Assembly: GCF_002028425.1 (NCBI RefSeq)
Contig: NZ_CP020042.1
Span: 1,426,001 to 1,490,000, forward strand
Direction of reading: 5' to 3'
Length of the DNA: 64,000 bases
From: Streptomyces katrae
GTDB lineage: Bacteria > Actinomycetota > Actinomycetes > Streptomycetales > Streptomycetaceae
Shown piece after piece: positions 16,309 through 25,227 of this stretch (the first letter of the stretch is position 1; every line of letters starts with the position of its first letter). Made by a program: the position numbers and the translations under genes. Under the pieces are notes generated by a model. It was not told where the DNA came from. It was given only the letters and a program-made list of their open reading frames with translations, and ran no database searches.

Positions 16309-17811
16309 TCAGGCCACGAAGGTGCGCGGCGGCTCCGCCCCGCCGCCGCCCGCGCCCGTACCGACCAGGCGGGCCGCCGCGGCCAGGCGCGCGGCGGCCT
16401 CGTCGGCCAGCGGCCCGCCCACCGTGAACGGCAGCCGGACATAGCCCTCGAAGGCCCCGTCCACTCCGAACCGCGGGCCCGAGGGGACGCGGACGCCGAC
16501 CCGCTCCCCCACCTCCGCGAGCCGCGAGCCGGACAGCCCGCCGGCCCGGGCCCACAGCGTGAGCCCGCCGCCCGGCACCTCGAACTCCCAGTCCGGCAGC
16601 TCCCGGCGCACCGCGGCGACCAGCGCGTCCCGGTTCTCCCGGGCCTGGGCGCGGCGCATCCCGACGGCCTCCTCCCAGCCCCCGGTCCGCATCAGCCAGT
16701 TCACCGCGAGCTGTTCCAGCACCGGGGTGCCGAGGTCGGCGTAGGCGCGGGCCGCGACCAGGCTCCGGATGACGTCCGGGGCCGCCCTGACCCAGCCGAT
16801 CCGCATGCCGGCCCAGAACGCCTTGCTGGCGGAGCCGACCGTGATCACCGTGGAGCCCGCCGGGTCGAAGGAGCAGACGGGCCGCGGCATGGCCGGCTCC
16901 GGGTCCAGCTGGAGCTCGGCCATCGTCTCGTCGGCGATCAGGACGGTTCCGGCGGACCGGGCGGCCTCGACCATGGCCCGGCGCTGCTCCTCGGAGGCCA
17001 GGGCTCCGGTCGGGTTGTGGAAGTCGGCGACGACGTAGGCCAGGCGCGGGGCCGAGTCGCGCAGCACCTGCCGCCAGACGTCCATGTCCCAGCCGCTGAG
17101 CCCGCCGCCCATGGCCACCGGCACGAGGCGGACGCCGGCGGCGCGCATCAGCTGGAGGATGTTGGCGTAGGAGGGGGACTCGACGGCGATCCGCTCGCCT
17201 CGGCCGGCGAAGAGGCTGCAGATGGCGTCGATGGCCCCCATGGCCCCGGTGGTGACCATGATCTGCTCGGGCATGGTCGGGATGCCGCGCTCGGTGTAGC
17301 GGTCGGCGAGCATCCGGCGCAGCGCGGGCAGACCGGCCGGGTAGTCGCCGTGGGTGTGGGCGTACGGCGGCAGTTCCTCCAGGGCGCCCTGGACGGCCTT
17401 GGTCAGCCAGGGCTCGGGGGCCGGGAGGGCGGCGCAGCCGAGGTCGATCATGGAGCCGAGGGACTCGGGCGGCAGCGGCTCCAGGCCGCGGGCCGGGAGC
17501 GGGTTGCCGGCCGGTACGGAGGTCCAGCTGCCGGCGCCGCGACGGGATTCCAGGAAGCCCTCCGTGCGCAGGGCCTCGTAGGCGGCCGCGACGGTGGTGC
17601 GGCTGAGGGAGAGGGCGACCGCGAGCTCGCGCTCGGCGGGCAGCCGGGCGGCTACGGGGACGCGGCCCTCCAGGACGAGCAGCCGGATGCCGTCGGCGAG
17701 GGTGCGGTAGGCGGGAGCCTTGCGGGCGCCGGGCACGGCGGGGCGCTCCTGCTGCGAGGTGATCAGCCGGGCGAGCTGCGCGGTGCCGACCGCTGAGGTC
17801 CACTGAGCCAT
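16309..17811 (-). CDS. MocR/PdxR-type GntR regulator with aminotransferase domain
   Basis: This 500-residue protein has an N-terminal winged helix of the GntR type (about 30-100: YRTLADGIRLL, LPAERELAVALSLSRTTV, YEALRTEGFL). It is fused to a fold-type I PLP aminotransferase domain (about 125-490). HNPTG and the PLP-lysine motif GSASKAFWAG are present. MocR proteins sense PLP or amino compounds and usually control a neighbouring divergent gene. Here the divergent gene is a glycerophosphodiester phosphodiesterase, 230 bp away. The intergenic DNA contains three GGATTGG-like direct repeats that could be operators. The target effector cannot be read from the sequence. Confidence 0.9.
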   Translation of the reverse strand: MAQWTSAVGTAQLARLITSQQERPAVPGARKAPAYRTLADGIRLLVLEGRVPVAARLPAERELAVALSLSRTTVAAAYEALRTEGFLESRRGAGSWTSVPAGNPLPARGLEPLPPESLGSMIDLGCAALPAPEPWLTKAVQGALEELPPYAHTHGDYPAGLPALRRMLADRYTERGIPTMPEQIMVTTGAMGAIDAICSLFAGRGERIAVESPSYANILQLMRAAGVRLVPVAMGGGLSGWDMDVWRQVLRDSAPRLAYVVADFHNPTGALASEEQRRAMVEAARSAGTVLIADETMAELQLDPEPAMPRPVCSFDPAGSTVITVGSASKAFWAGMRIGWVRAAPDVIRSLVAARAYADLGTPVLEQLAVNWLMRTGGWEEAVGMRRAQARENRDALVAAVRRELPDWEFEVPGGGLTLWARAGGLSGSRLAEVGERVGVRVPSGPRFGVDGAFEGYVRLPFTVGGPLADEAAARLAAAARLVGTGAGGGGAEPPRTFVA

Positions 17812-18041
17812 GGCGTGCGGTCCACCTTCATCGGATTGGCCTCGCCGGGCGGGGCCGGGGCCGGGATTGGATTGGTTGCGCGACTCTCAGGGTGTCATGG
17901 TGCGGTCCACTCGGGCCAGGTGGGTCGTCCGTGCCCTCCGCCCCGCCCCGGCCGGGAGCGGTGGGCGGGGCCGCGGGGGCGTTCACCGTCCGTCCATGTG
18001 GCCGCTCCCGTCCCACGGGACCCAGCGTGCATACTGCGGCC

Positions 18042-18812
18042 GTGACTCACGTACGCCGACCCCACCCCTATCTGGACCACCCGGCCCCGATCCCCTTCGC
18101 CCACCGGGGCGGGGCCGCGGACGGGCTGGAGAACACCGCTGCCGCCTTCCGCCGGGCGGCCGCAGCGGGCTACCGGTACTTCGAGACCGATGTGCACGCG
18201 ACGGCGGACGGGAAGCTGGTGGCCTTCCACGACGCCACCCTGGACCGGGTCACCGACGCCACGGGCCGGATCCGTGAGCTGTCGTGGAGCCGGGTGCGCG
18301 AGGCGCGGGTGGCGGGGAGCGAGCCGCTGCCGCTGTTCGAGGAGCTGCTGGAGGAGTTCCCGGACGCCCGCTGGAACGTGGACGTGAAGGACGAGTCGGC
18401 CCTGTACCCGCTGGTGAACCTGGTCGCGCGGGCCGGGGTCTGGGACCGGGTGTGCGTGGGCTCCTTCTCGGAGAGCCGGGTGGCCCGGGCCCAGAAGATC
18501 GCCGGGCCGCGGCTGGCGACCTCGTACGGGGTGCGGGGCGTGCTCGGGCTGCGGCTGCGCTCGTGGGCGATCCCGGCGGCCCTGCGGGTGGGTGCGGTGG
18601 CGGCCCAGGTGCCGGAGACCCAGGCGGGCATCCGGGTGGTCGACCGGCGGTTCGTACGGACCGCGCACGAGCGGGGACTCCAGGTGCACGTGTGGACCGT
18701 GAACGAACCGGAACGTATGGAGGCTCTCCTCGACCTGGGTGTCGATGGCATCATGACCGACCGGATCGACACTTTGCGCACGGTGCTGGACCGGCGCGGG
18801 GCCTGGGCCTGA
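18042..18812 (+). CDS. glycerophosphodiester phosphodiesterase (GDPD family)
   Basis: This encodes 256 residues, most likely starting at the GTG at 18042, just before the conserved AHRGG motif. Catalytic residues of the family are present: HRGG (21-24), the ETD pair in YFETDVHAT and HD in VAFHDATLD. It hydrolyses deacylated phospholipids to glycerol 3-phosphate and an alcohol. No signal peptide is seen, so it probably acts inside the cell. A CATACT hexamer lies only about seven bases before the start codon, as in leaderless Streptomyces transcripts. The MFS transporter gene follows in the same direction 66 bp downstream. Confidence 0.88.
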   Translation: MTHVRRPHPYLDHPAPIPFAHRGGAADGLENTAAAFRRAAAAGYRYFETDVHATADGKLVAFHDATLDRVTDATGRIRELSWSRVREARVAGSEPLPLFEELLEEFPDARWNVDVKDESALYPLVNLVARAGVWDRVCVGSFSESRVARAQKIAGPRLATSYGVRGVLGLRLRSWAIPAALRVGAVAAQVPETQAGIRVVDRRFVRTAHERGLQVHVWTVNEPERMEALLDLGVDGIMTDRIDTLRTVLDRRGAWA

Positions 18813-18878
18813 CGGGCCCGACGGCCGCCGTGCCCGGTCCGGCGGCCGGCGCCTACGGGGAACGGCGAGGGGGCGCTC

Positions 18879-20261
18879 ATGACCGAGCGTACGGAAAACG
18901 AAGCGGAATCCGGCGCGGAGGGCGGCAGAAGCACCGGGGACGGGGCCGCCGCGCGGCGGCGGGAACAGCACGGCTGGTACTTCTACGACTTCGCCTGCTC
19001 GGTCTACTCGACGAGCGTGCTCACGGTGTTCCTCGGGCCGTACCTGACGGCGGTGGCCAAGGCCGCGGCCGATGCCGAGGGCTACGTCCACCCGCTGGGC
19101 ATACCGGTGCGGGCCGGGTCGTTCTTCGCGTACACCGTGTCCCTGTCGGTGATCCTGGCGGTGCTGGTCATGCCGCTGGCCGGCGCGGCGGCGGACCGGA
19201 CCGGCCGCAAGAAGCCGCTGCTGGCGGCGGCCGCGTACACCGGGGCGGCGGCGACGACCGGGATGTTCTTCCTGGACGGGCACCGCTACCTGCTGGGCGG
19301 GTTCCTGCTGGTCGTCGCGAACGCCTCGCTGGCGGTCTCGATGGTGCTCTACAACGCCTTCCTGCCGCAGATCTCCACCCCGGACGAGCGGGACACGGTC
19401 TCCTCGCGGGGCTGGGCCTTCGGGTACACCTCGGGGGCGTTCGTGCTCGTGCTGAACCTGGTGCTGTTCCAGGGGCACGACTCCTTCGGGCTCTCCGAGG
19501 GTGAGGCGGTGCGGATCTGCCTGGCCTCGGCGGGGCTGTGGTGGGGCGCTTTCGCGATCATCCCGCTGCGCCGGCTGCGGGACCGGGCGGCGGTCCGGGA
19601 GGCGGGTGCGGCGCCGGCGGTGAGCGGCTGGCGGCAGCTGGTGGCCACGCTGAAGGACATGAGGCGGTATCCGCTGACCCTGTCGTTCCTGCTGGCGTAC
19701 CTGGTCTACAACGACGGCGTCCAGACCGTGATCTCCCAGGCCTCGGTGTACGGCTCGGAGGAGCTGGAGCTGGAGCAGTCCACGCTGATCGTGGCCGTGC
19801 TGCTGGTCCAGGTCCTGGCGGTGGTCGGGGCGCTGGCGATGGGCCGGCTGGCGGTCGCCTACGGGGCGAAGCGGACGATCCTCGGCTCGCTGGCGGCGTG
19901 GGGCCTGACGCTGGGGGCCGGGTACTTCCTCCCGGCCAGGACCCCGGTGTGGTTCTTCGCGCTCGCGGCGATGATCGGGCTGGTGCTCGGCGGCAGCCAG
20001 GCGCTGTCGCGCTCGCTGTTCTCGCACCTGGTCCCGGCGGGCAAGGAGGCGGAGTACTTCTCGGCGTACGAGATGAGCGACCGCGGGCTGAGCTGGGTGG
20101 GACCGCTGGTGTTCGGGCTCACGTACCAGGTCACGGGCAGCTACCGGGACGCGATCATCTCGCTGGTGGTCTTCTTCGCACTGGGTTTCGCACTGCTCGC
20201 GCGAGTGCCGGTGCGGCGCGCGGTGGAGGCGGCGGGCAATCCTGTTCCGGTGCGCGCCTGA
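18879..20261 (+). CDS. UMF1/Atg22-like MFS transporter
   Basis: This 460-residue protein has about twelve hydrophobic segments and a long charged N-terminus of about 32 residues. The start WYFYDFACSVYSTSVLTVF and the loop GAAADRTGRKKP (an MFS motif A variant) match the UMF1/vacuole-effluxer Atg22-like family. Substrates of bacterial members are mostly unknown. Its position after the phosphodiesterase suggests possible transport of a phospholipid-derived compound, but this is only context. A purine-rich GGCGAGGGGG lies before the ATG. The spacer downstream leads to the rbpA promoter. Confidence 0.85.
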   Translation: MTERTENEAESGAEGGRSTGDGAAARRREQHGWYFYDFACSVYSTSVLTVFLGPYLTAVAKAAADAEGYVHPLGIPVRAGSFFAYTVSLSVILAVLVMPLAGAAADRTGRKKPLLAAAAYTGAAATTGMFFLDGHRYLLGGFLLVVANASLAVSMVLYNAFLPQISTPDERDTVSSRGWAFGYTSGAFVLVLNLVLFQGHDSFGLSEGEAVRICLASAGLWWGAFAIIPLRRLRDRAAVREAGAAPAVSGWRQLVATLKDMRRYPLTLSFLLAYLVYNDGVQTVISQASVYGSEELELEQSTLIVAVLLVQVLAVVGALAMGRLAVAYGAKRTILGSLAAWGLTLGAGYFLPARTPVWFFALAAMIGLVLGGSQALSRSLFSHLVPAGKEAEYFSAYEMSDRGLSWVGPLVFGLTYQVTGSYRDAIISLVVFFALGFALLARVPVRRAVEAAGNPVPVRA

Positions 20262-20392
20262 GCCGGGATCCGTCCGGACTCGTGAACGAGATCCGAACGA
20301 ATTTCGACGTTATGGCGATGGGCCGGTAGTGTACGCCTTTGGCCTGCCAGACGGACCGTTACTGCGCGTTCACAGAGTAGAGACGTTGGGTG

Positions 20393-20410
20393 ACATCTGC
20401 TGCCAGATGT
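20393..20410. promoter_or_regulatory. short perfect inverted repeat upstream of rbpA
   Basis: ACATCTG and CAGATGT form a perfect 7-bp inverted repeat with a 4-bp centre, about 65 bp upstream of the SigR-type promoter. It could be a regulator site or an RNA hairpin from an upstream promoter. No partner protein is implied. Confidence 0.3.
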
Positions 20411-20474
20411 GACAAAACGGGCACTGGTGGGTACAACAAGGGGCGGCACGACGGGCGACGCATTGACCCGGAGC

Positions 20475-20501
20475 GGGAATCTATACCGCCGACCGGACGT
20501 T
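20475..20501 (+). promoter_or_regulatory. SigR-type promoter of rbpA (GGGAAT-N18-GTT)
   Basis: GGGAAT (20475-20480) and GTT (20499-20501) are separated by exactly 18 bp, matching the consensus for the thiol-oxidative-stress sigma factor SigR. The first gene downstream is rbpA, a known SigR target in S. coelicolor. The distance to the ATG is about 60 bp. Confidence 0.85.
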
Positions 20502-20562
20502 GACCGGATGACGACGACAGCGACACCTGTCCTGTGGGCGACAAGCCCGGGAGGCACGATTC

Positions 20563-20937
20563 ATGAGTGAGCGAGCTCTCCGCGGTACGCGGCTCGTGGT
20601 TACCAGCTACGAGACGGACCGCGGCATCGATCTGGCCCCGCGCCAGGCGGTGGAGTACGCATGCCAGAACGGACATCGATTTGAGATGCCGTTCTCGGTT
20701 GAGGCAGAGATTCCGCCGGAGTGGGAGTGCAAGGCGTGCGGCGCCATGGCACTCCTGGTGGACGGGGACGGGCCCGAAGAGAAGAAGGGCAAGCCTGCGC
20801 GAACGCACTGGGACATGCTCATGGAGCGACGCACCCGCGAGGAACTGGAGGAGGTGCTGGCCGAACGGCTGGCGGTCCTGCGTTCCGGCGCCATGAACAT
20901 CGCCGTGCATCCGCGGGACAGCCGCAAGTCCGCCTGA
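20563..20937 (+). CDS. rbpA: RNA polymerase-binding protein RbpA
   Basis: This encodes 124 residues matching RbpA. A zinc-binding core is formed by Cys34, His38, Cys56 and Cys59. The basic-acidic linker and C-terminal sigma-interaction helix contain Arg89-Arg90, needed for HrdB binding in S. coelicolor. RbpA stabilises the holoenzyme with the principal sigma factor and helps open promoters. A GGGAGG before the ATG is a strong ribosome binding site. Upstream lies a SigR-type promoter and downstream an 18-bp-stem terminator, so the gene is probably monocistronic and boosted during disulfide stress. Confidence 0.97.
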   Translation: MSERALRGTRLVVTSYETDRGIDLAPRQAVEYACQNGHRFEMPFSVEAEIPPEWECKACGAMALLVDGDGPEEKKGKPARTHWDMLMERRTREELEEVLAERLAVLRSGAMNIAVHPRDSRKSA

Positions 20938-20960
20938 CCCGCGGGCGCAGTAGAGCAAGA

Positions 20961-21000
20961 GCCGAGGGGCCCCGCCACTGACGTGGCGGGGCCCCTCGGC
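20961..21000 (+). terminator. perfect 18-bp hairpin terminator after rbpA
   Basis: Two 18-base arms (20961-20978 and 20983-21000) pair perfectly around a TGAC loop. There is no T-run, as is common in Streptomyces. It lies between the convergent rbpA and fxsA genes and could serve both. Confidence 0.85.
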
Positions 21001-21035
21001 ATGTGCGGGACGGCCCCGGCGGGGCGTCGGCCGCG

Positions 21036-21659
21036 TTACGGGGTGAGCGGCGGGCGGTGACCGGTGTCCGGGCCGGGCCGTCCGGCCGGGGAACCGTCCT
21101 CGCGGATCACCTCGCCCTGGACGACCTTGCCGTCGGGGAAGTGGATACGGGCCTGGGTGTAGGCGTCGCCGAAGCCGCCCGGGGTGCCGGAGGTCATCTT
21201 CCGCTCCAGCGTGCTCCCGGCACGGCGGGCGGCGAAGTCCCGTACCGGCGGGAGCAGCAGGAGCAGGCCGGCCGCGTCGGAGAGCAGGCCGGGCAGGATC
21301 AGCAGCAGCCCGGCCAGCATGGTCATGCCGTTGCCGGAGCCCTTGGCGGGCTGGGGGGCGGCGGGGGCCGCGCCGGACATCGCCTGTTCCTGCGCCTGCT
21401 GGAAGGTCCGCGTCAGGTTCTTGAAGGCCCGCCGCCCGGCGCGCTTGATCACCACCACGCCCAGCACCAGCCCGCCCGCGAGCAGCGCGGCCACGGTGAA
21501 GCCGCCGGCCGCGCCGGCGACCAGGCTGAGCAGCCAGATCTCCAGGATCAGCCAGGCGGCGACCGCCAGGGGCACGAAGGTGCGGGCGGCCGACCGCCGC
21601 CTCGGGGACATGGGGGACGTGGATGTGCCGGTCCTCAGCGAACCAGTTCCGGAACTCAT
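21036..21659 (-). CDS. fxsA: FxsA family membrane protein
   Basis: This 207-residue protein has hydrophobic segments at about 27-45, 49-70 and 112-137. They show the FxsA pattern (LILEIWLLSLVAG, LLLILPGLLSDAAGLLLLLPPVR). In E. coli, excess FxsA relieves F-plasmid exclusion of phage T7. The cellular role in Streptomyces is not established. The soluble C-terminal tail is specific to actinobacterial members. Several start codons are possible within the first 17 residues; the ATG at residue 17 is a plausible alternative. It is convergent with rbpA and transcribed in the same direction as ppm1. Confidence 0.88.
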   Translation of the reverse strand: MSSGTGSLRTGTSTSPMSPRRRSAARTFVPLAVAAWLILEIWLLSLVAGAAGGFTVAALLAGGLVLGVVVIKRAGRRAFKNLTRTFQQAQEQAMSGAAPAAPQPAKGSGNGMTMLAGLLLILPGLLSDAAGLLLLLPPVRDFAARRAGSTLERKMTSGTPGGFGDAYTQARIHFPDGKVVQGEVIREDGSPAGRPGPDTGHRPPLTP

Positions 21660-21756
21660 ACCACCCAGTGTGCCCGGGCCGGTGTAAAAGCGGCCTCAGC
21701 CGGAGGTACCGGGCACCCCCTAGGGGACGGCCCCGGGAAGGGGGCCCGCTCCCCGG

Positions 21757-22527
21757 CTACCGCCGGGAGGTACCCCCGGTGAGCCTGGCGAGGCGCTGCC
21801 CCAGGCCCCACTGGGTGACCCGCCAAAGGGCCTCGACCACGATGTCCTTGCTCATCTTGCTGTCGCCGAGCTCGCGCTCCACGAACGTGATGGGGACCTC
21901 CACCACCCGGAAGCCCTTGCGGACGGCGCGGCGGGCCAGGTCGACCTGGAAGCAGTAGCCGGCCGAGGCGACCTCGTCCAGGCCGAGCCCTTCCAGGGTC
22001 TCGCGGCGGAAGGCCCGGTAGCCGCCGGTGACGTCCCGGATCGGGACGTCCAGCATCAGGCGGGAGTAGGTGGAGCCGCCGCGGGAGAGGATCTCGCGGC
22101 TCTTGGGCCAGTTCACGACCCGGCCGCCCGGCACCCAGCGGGAGCCGAGGACCAGGTCCGCGCCGGCCAGCGCGGTGAGCAGGCGGGGCAGTTCCTCCGG
22201 CTGGTGCGAGCCGTCGGCGTCCATCTCGACCAGGACCCCGTAGCCGTTCTCCAGGCCCCAGGCGAAGCCCGCCAGGTAGGCGGCGCCCAGCCCCTCCTTG
22301 CCCTTGCGGTGCATGACGTGGACCTGGTCGTCGGCGGCCGCCAGCTCGTCGGCGAGCTTGCCGGTGCCGTCGGGGCTGTTGTCGTCCGCGACGAGGACGT
22401 GCGCCTCGGGGACGGCCGCACGGACCCGGCCCACGATCCGGCCGATGTTCTCCGCCTCGTTGTAGGTCGGAATGATCACCAGCGTGGTGCCGAGCGGCCC
22501 GAAGGTGCGCTGTCCGCCGTTGCTCAC
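21757..22527 (-). CDS. ppm1: polyprenol phosphate mannose synthase Ppm1
   Basis: This 256-residue GT2 glycosyltransferase without membrane helices has [12 protein letters not shown] at the N-terminus, the nucleotide-binding DDNSPDGTG and the catalytic DxD-type [10 protein letters not shown]. Actinobacterial Ppm1 transfers mannose from GDP-mannose to polyprenol phosphate. The product feeds protein O-mannosylation and glycolipid synthesis, and in S. coelicolor loss of Ppm1 (SCO1423 from memory) gives phage phiC31 resistance. In mycobacteria the enzyme domain is fused or paired with a membrane Lnt-like protein; no such partner is adjacent here. The ATG at 22527 is the best start. Confidence 0.93.
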   Translation of the reverse strand: MSNGGQRTFGPLGTTLVIIPTYNEAENIGRIVGRVRAAVPEAHVLVADDNSPDGTGKLADELAAADDQVHVMHRKGKEGLGAAYLAGFAWGLENGYGVLVEMDADGSHQPEELPRLLTALAGADLVLGSRWVPGGRVVNWPKSREILSRGGSTYSRLMLDVPIRDVTGGYRAFRRETLEGLGLDEVASAGYCFQVDLARRAVRKGFRVVEVPITFVERELGDSKMSKDIVVEALWRVTQWGLGQRLARLTGGTSRR

Positions 22528-22854
22528 TGGTTCCCCTTGCGTGTCTTGCGTCGAATCGTCCCCGCGCGGGCCGTCTCTTCCGGCCCGTCACAGCAGGATG
22601 ATTTTAGAACAGCGATCGGGGCCCGGCGGCCCTTCGGGCCGGACCGGGGTCCGCTGGCTGCGGGCCTCCGTGACCGTTGTCTACTGGACCGCCGGGGCCC
22701 GATCCGGTGCCACCGCCGCCCCGGCGAGACCTTCCCTCGCTCCCGAGGCTCGGGTGCACTGAGCGGACGGCTCCCTCCGGTCCGGCGTCCTGCCGGTGGA
22801 CCCGGGCGAACCTATCCGGGCGGGGGCACCGGGACCGAACCGATGCCGGGTGGA
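22528..22854. other. 327-bp spacer between ppm1 and the amidohydrolase gene
   Basis: No gene is supported. The stretch must contain the ppm1 promoter (leftward) and the 3' end of the amidohydrolase transcript. AT-richer DNA at 22590-22615 (GATTTTAGAACAG) is the best promoter candidate. I see no clear operator or terminator hairpin. Confidence 0.35.
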
Positions 22855-24465
22855 TCACCCCTGTGGCCGTACGAATACCTCCCGGCCGCCCACCACGGTC
22901 CGCAGGCACACGGGCAGCTCCCCGCCCGGGGTGAGGTCCGGCAGACCGGGGGTGCCGGAGCGCGGGTCGGTGGACCAGCGGGCCACCCGGTCGTCGGGGG
23001 CCTGGACCACCAGCTCGCCCGTCTGCCAGACGGCGTAGTCGGCGGGCGCGCCGGGCACGAGGATGCCCGCGTCGTCCCGGCCCAGCGCCCGCCAGCCGCC
23101 CCGGGTGTGGGCGGCGAAGGCGGCCCGTACGGAGATCCGGTGCTCGGGGGTGCGGTGGAAGGCGGCGGCGCGGACGGTGCCCCACGGGTCGAGCGGGGTC
23201 ACCGGCGCGTCGGAGCCGAAGGCCAGGGGGACGCCGGCCTTCAGCATGGCGGCGTACGGGTTGAGGGTGCGGGCGCGCTCCGCGCCCAGCCGGTCGGCGT
23301 ACATGCCGTCCTCGCCGCCCCAGGCGGCGTCGAAGGCGGGCTGCACGGAGGCGGTCAGGCCGAGCTCAGCGAAGGCGGCGATGGTCTCGGGGGTCATCAT
23401 CTCGGCGTGCTCGACGCGGTGGCGGGCGGCCCGGATCCGGTCGAGGCCCACCTTCCCGGCGGCCGCGCGGACGCCCTCGACCACCGCGGCGACGGCGGCG
23501 TCGCCGATGGCGTGGAACCCGGCCTGGAGGCCGGCCTCGGTGCAGGCGGCCACGTGCGCCGCGACCTCGGCGGCGTCCAGGTAGCCGGTGCCGGTGTGGG
23601 CGGCGTCGGCGTACGGGGCGTGCAGGCAGGCGGTGTGGGAGCCGAGGGCGCCGTCCACGAAGAGGTCGCCGGCGGCGCCGACCGCGCCGAGTTCGCGGGC
23701 CAGGTCCAGGTCGCGGTCGGCCCAGTAGCCGTGGACGCGCGGGCCGGGGCGTTCGGCGGCCAGGGCCAGCAGGCCGGTGAAGTCCTCCGGGGAGGAGATC
23801 TCGGGCCCGCCGCATTCGTGCACGGAGCCGATGCCGAGGGAGGCGGCCCGGTCGAGGGCGGCCCGCTGGGCCTCGGCGCGCTGGGCGGGGGTGAGGGCGG
23901 CCAGCGCGGCGCGGCGGACGGCGTGGTGGTCGTCCTTGGTGAGCGGCTCGTCGTCGCCGTGCGGGTGGACGCCGGGGACCAGCTCCAGGAGGGCCGTGGT
24001 GACCACCGCCGAGTGGACGTCGACGCGGCTCAGGTAGAGCGGGCGGCCGCCGGTGGCCTCGTCGAGCTCGGAGCGGCGCGGCGCGCGGCGCTCGGGCCAG
24101 CGGGCGGCGTCCCAGCCGTGGCCGAGGAGCACCCGGTCGGCGGGGCGGCGGGCGGCGTACGCCCGGACGAGGTCCAGGGCCTCGGTGAGGGAGCGGGCGG
24201 CGGTGAGGTCGAGGCCGGTGAGGGCGAGGCCGGTGGAGGTCGCGTGGACGTGCGCGTCGGTGAAGGCGGGGGTGACGAGCGCTCCGCCGAGGTCGACGAC
24301 CTCGTCCACGCCCTGTGCGAAGGCGTCGGCGGCGCCTTCGGAGCCGACCCAGGCGATGTGGCCGCGCTCGACGACCATCGCCGTCGCGAAGGGGTCGGCG
24401 GGGCTGTGCACCTCGCCTCCGCGCAGGAGGACGGTGCGGGTGGGGGTGGCGGTGCCGTCAGTCAT
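22855..24465 (-). CDS. YtcJ-like amidohydrolase (Amidohydro_3 family)
   Basis: This encodes 536 residues from the ATG at 24465 (a GTG six bases upstream is possible). Metal-binding motifs of the amidohydrolase superfamily are visible: DAHVHATS after an N-terminal beta domain, GFHAIGDAAV, and HRVEHAEMM followed by FGSDAPVTPLDP. These match the YtcJ/exoenzyme-regulatory AepA-like group, which hydrolyses amides or related C-N bonds. The substrate cannot be told. There is no signal peptide. It is followed in the same direction by ppm1 after 327 bp. A dispersed Streptomyces repeat lies just upstream of its start. Confidence 0.88.
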   Translation of the reverse strand: MTDGTATPTRTVLLRGGEVHSPADPFATAMVVERGHIAWVGSEGAADAFAQGVDEVVDLGGALVTPAFTDAHVHATSTGLALTGLDLTAARSLTEALDLVRAYAARRPADRVLLGHGWDAARWPERRAPRRSELDEATGGRPLYLSRVDVHSAVVTTALLELVPGVHPHGDDEPLTKDDHHAVRRAALAALTPAQRAEAQRAALDRAASLGIGSVHECGGPEISSPEDFTGLLALAAERPGPRVHGYWADRDLDLARELGAVGAAGDLFVDGALGSHTACLHAPYADAAHTGTGYLDAAEVAAHVAACTEAGLQAGFHAIGDAAVAAVVEGVRAAAGKVGLDRIRAARHRVEHAEMMTPETIAAFAELGLTASVQPAFDAAWGGEDGMYADRLGAERARTLNPYAAMLKAGVPLAFGSDAPVTPLDPWGTVRAAAFHRTPEHRISVRAAFAAHTRGGWRALGRDDAGILVPGAPADYAVWQTGELVVQAPDDRVARWSTDPRSGTPGLPDLTPGGELPVCLRTVVGGREVFVRPQG

Positions 24466-24525
24466 GGTCACCAGTTTCGCCCCTGCGGGGGGCGGGATCT
24501 TCCCCGCCCCGTCCTTCCGTCCTTC

Positions 24526-24571
24526 CCAGGGGCTCCGCCCCGGACCCCGCGCCTCGAACGCGGGCGGGGCT
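24526..24571. repeat. dispersed GC-rich palindromic repeat, copy 1
   Basis: It contains GGGGCTCCGCCCCGGACCCC followed by GCGCCTCGAACGC and GGCGGGGCT. The same two modules recur at 33101-33162 (in the opposite order) and 37380-37434. All three copies are intergenic, next to stop or start codons. I remember this sequence type as common in Streptomyces genomes. Confidence 0.7.
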
Positions 24572-25019
24572 ACACGCGGGGTGGACGGGCCTCGTAGGGG
24601 GTGCTGAGGACCACTGTGGTGCGGGTGGAGACGTGGGCCAGGGCGCGGAGGCGGCCCAGGAGGTCTTCCAGTTCCAGCGGGGTGGCCACGCGGACCTTGA
24701 GGATGTAGTTCTCGTCGCCCGCGACGCTGTGGCAGGCCTCGATCTCGGGTACGCCCGCCAGCCGCTCCGCGATGTCGTCCGGCGCGCTCGGGTCGAACGG
24801 CTTGACCGAGATGAAGGCCGTGAGGGGGAGCCCGACGGCCTCGGGGTCGACCACGGCCGCGTAGCCGCGGATGACGCCGCGCTGTTCCAGGCGGCGTACT
24901 CGCTGGTGGACGGCCGACGTGGACAGTCCGGTGGCCTTGCCCAGGTCCGTGTAGCTCATCCGCCCGTCCCGCACGAGCAGATCCACGATCTGGCGGTCCA
25001 GCTCCTCCATTGCGCTCAT
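24570..25019 (-). CDS. Lrp/AsnC family transcriptional regulator
   Basis: This encodes 149 residues: an N-terminal helix-turn-helix (LDRQIVDLLVRDGRMSYTDL, STSAVHQRVRRLEQRG) and a C-terminal RAM ligand-binding domain (about 68-140). Such proteins bind amino acids and regulate adjacent metabolic or transport genes. The neighbours are a leftward amidohydrolase (downstream) and a divergent small zinc-ribbon-like protein. An ATG three codons in is an equally good start. The stop codon lies at the edge of a dispersed repeat. Confidence 0.92.
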   Translation of the reverse strand: MSAMEELDRQIVDLLVRDGRMSYTDLGKATGLSTSAVHQRVRRLEQRGVIRGYAAVVDPEAVGLPLTAFISVKPFDPSAPDDIAERLAGVPEIEACHSVAGDENYILKVRVATPLELEDLLGRLRALAHVSTRTTVVLSTPYEARPPRV

Positions 25020-25227
25020 AGCCGCTCAACCTAAGGCCCAGGAGCGCTCCAGGCACAGCGGTGTCCACGCAGAAGTGGCACCTGCGGCGGGCATGTGACC
25101 AAAGCCACAGACATGTACGGGCGTACAACCCGCTCTCGTGGTTACCCGTGCCGCCTGGCGGGAAGTGCTCCGTGTGGCCGTGGCCGAAGAACCTGCCCGC
25201 CCGGCCCACCCAAGGGGGAGTACATCC

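Noticed and set aside
14447..17803. A 1118-codon open frame on the minus strand across sffA and the MocR gene
   Set aside because: It is antisense to sffA in one half and out of frame with the MocR protein in the other. Composition is Arg/Gly-rich with no recognisable motif.
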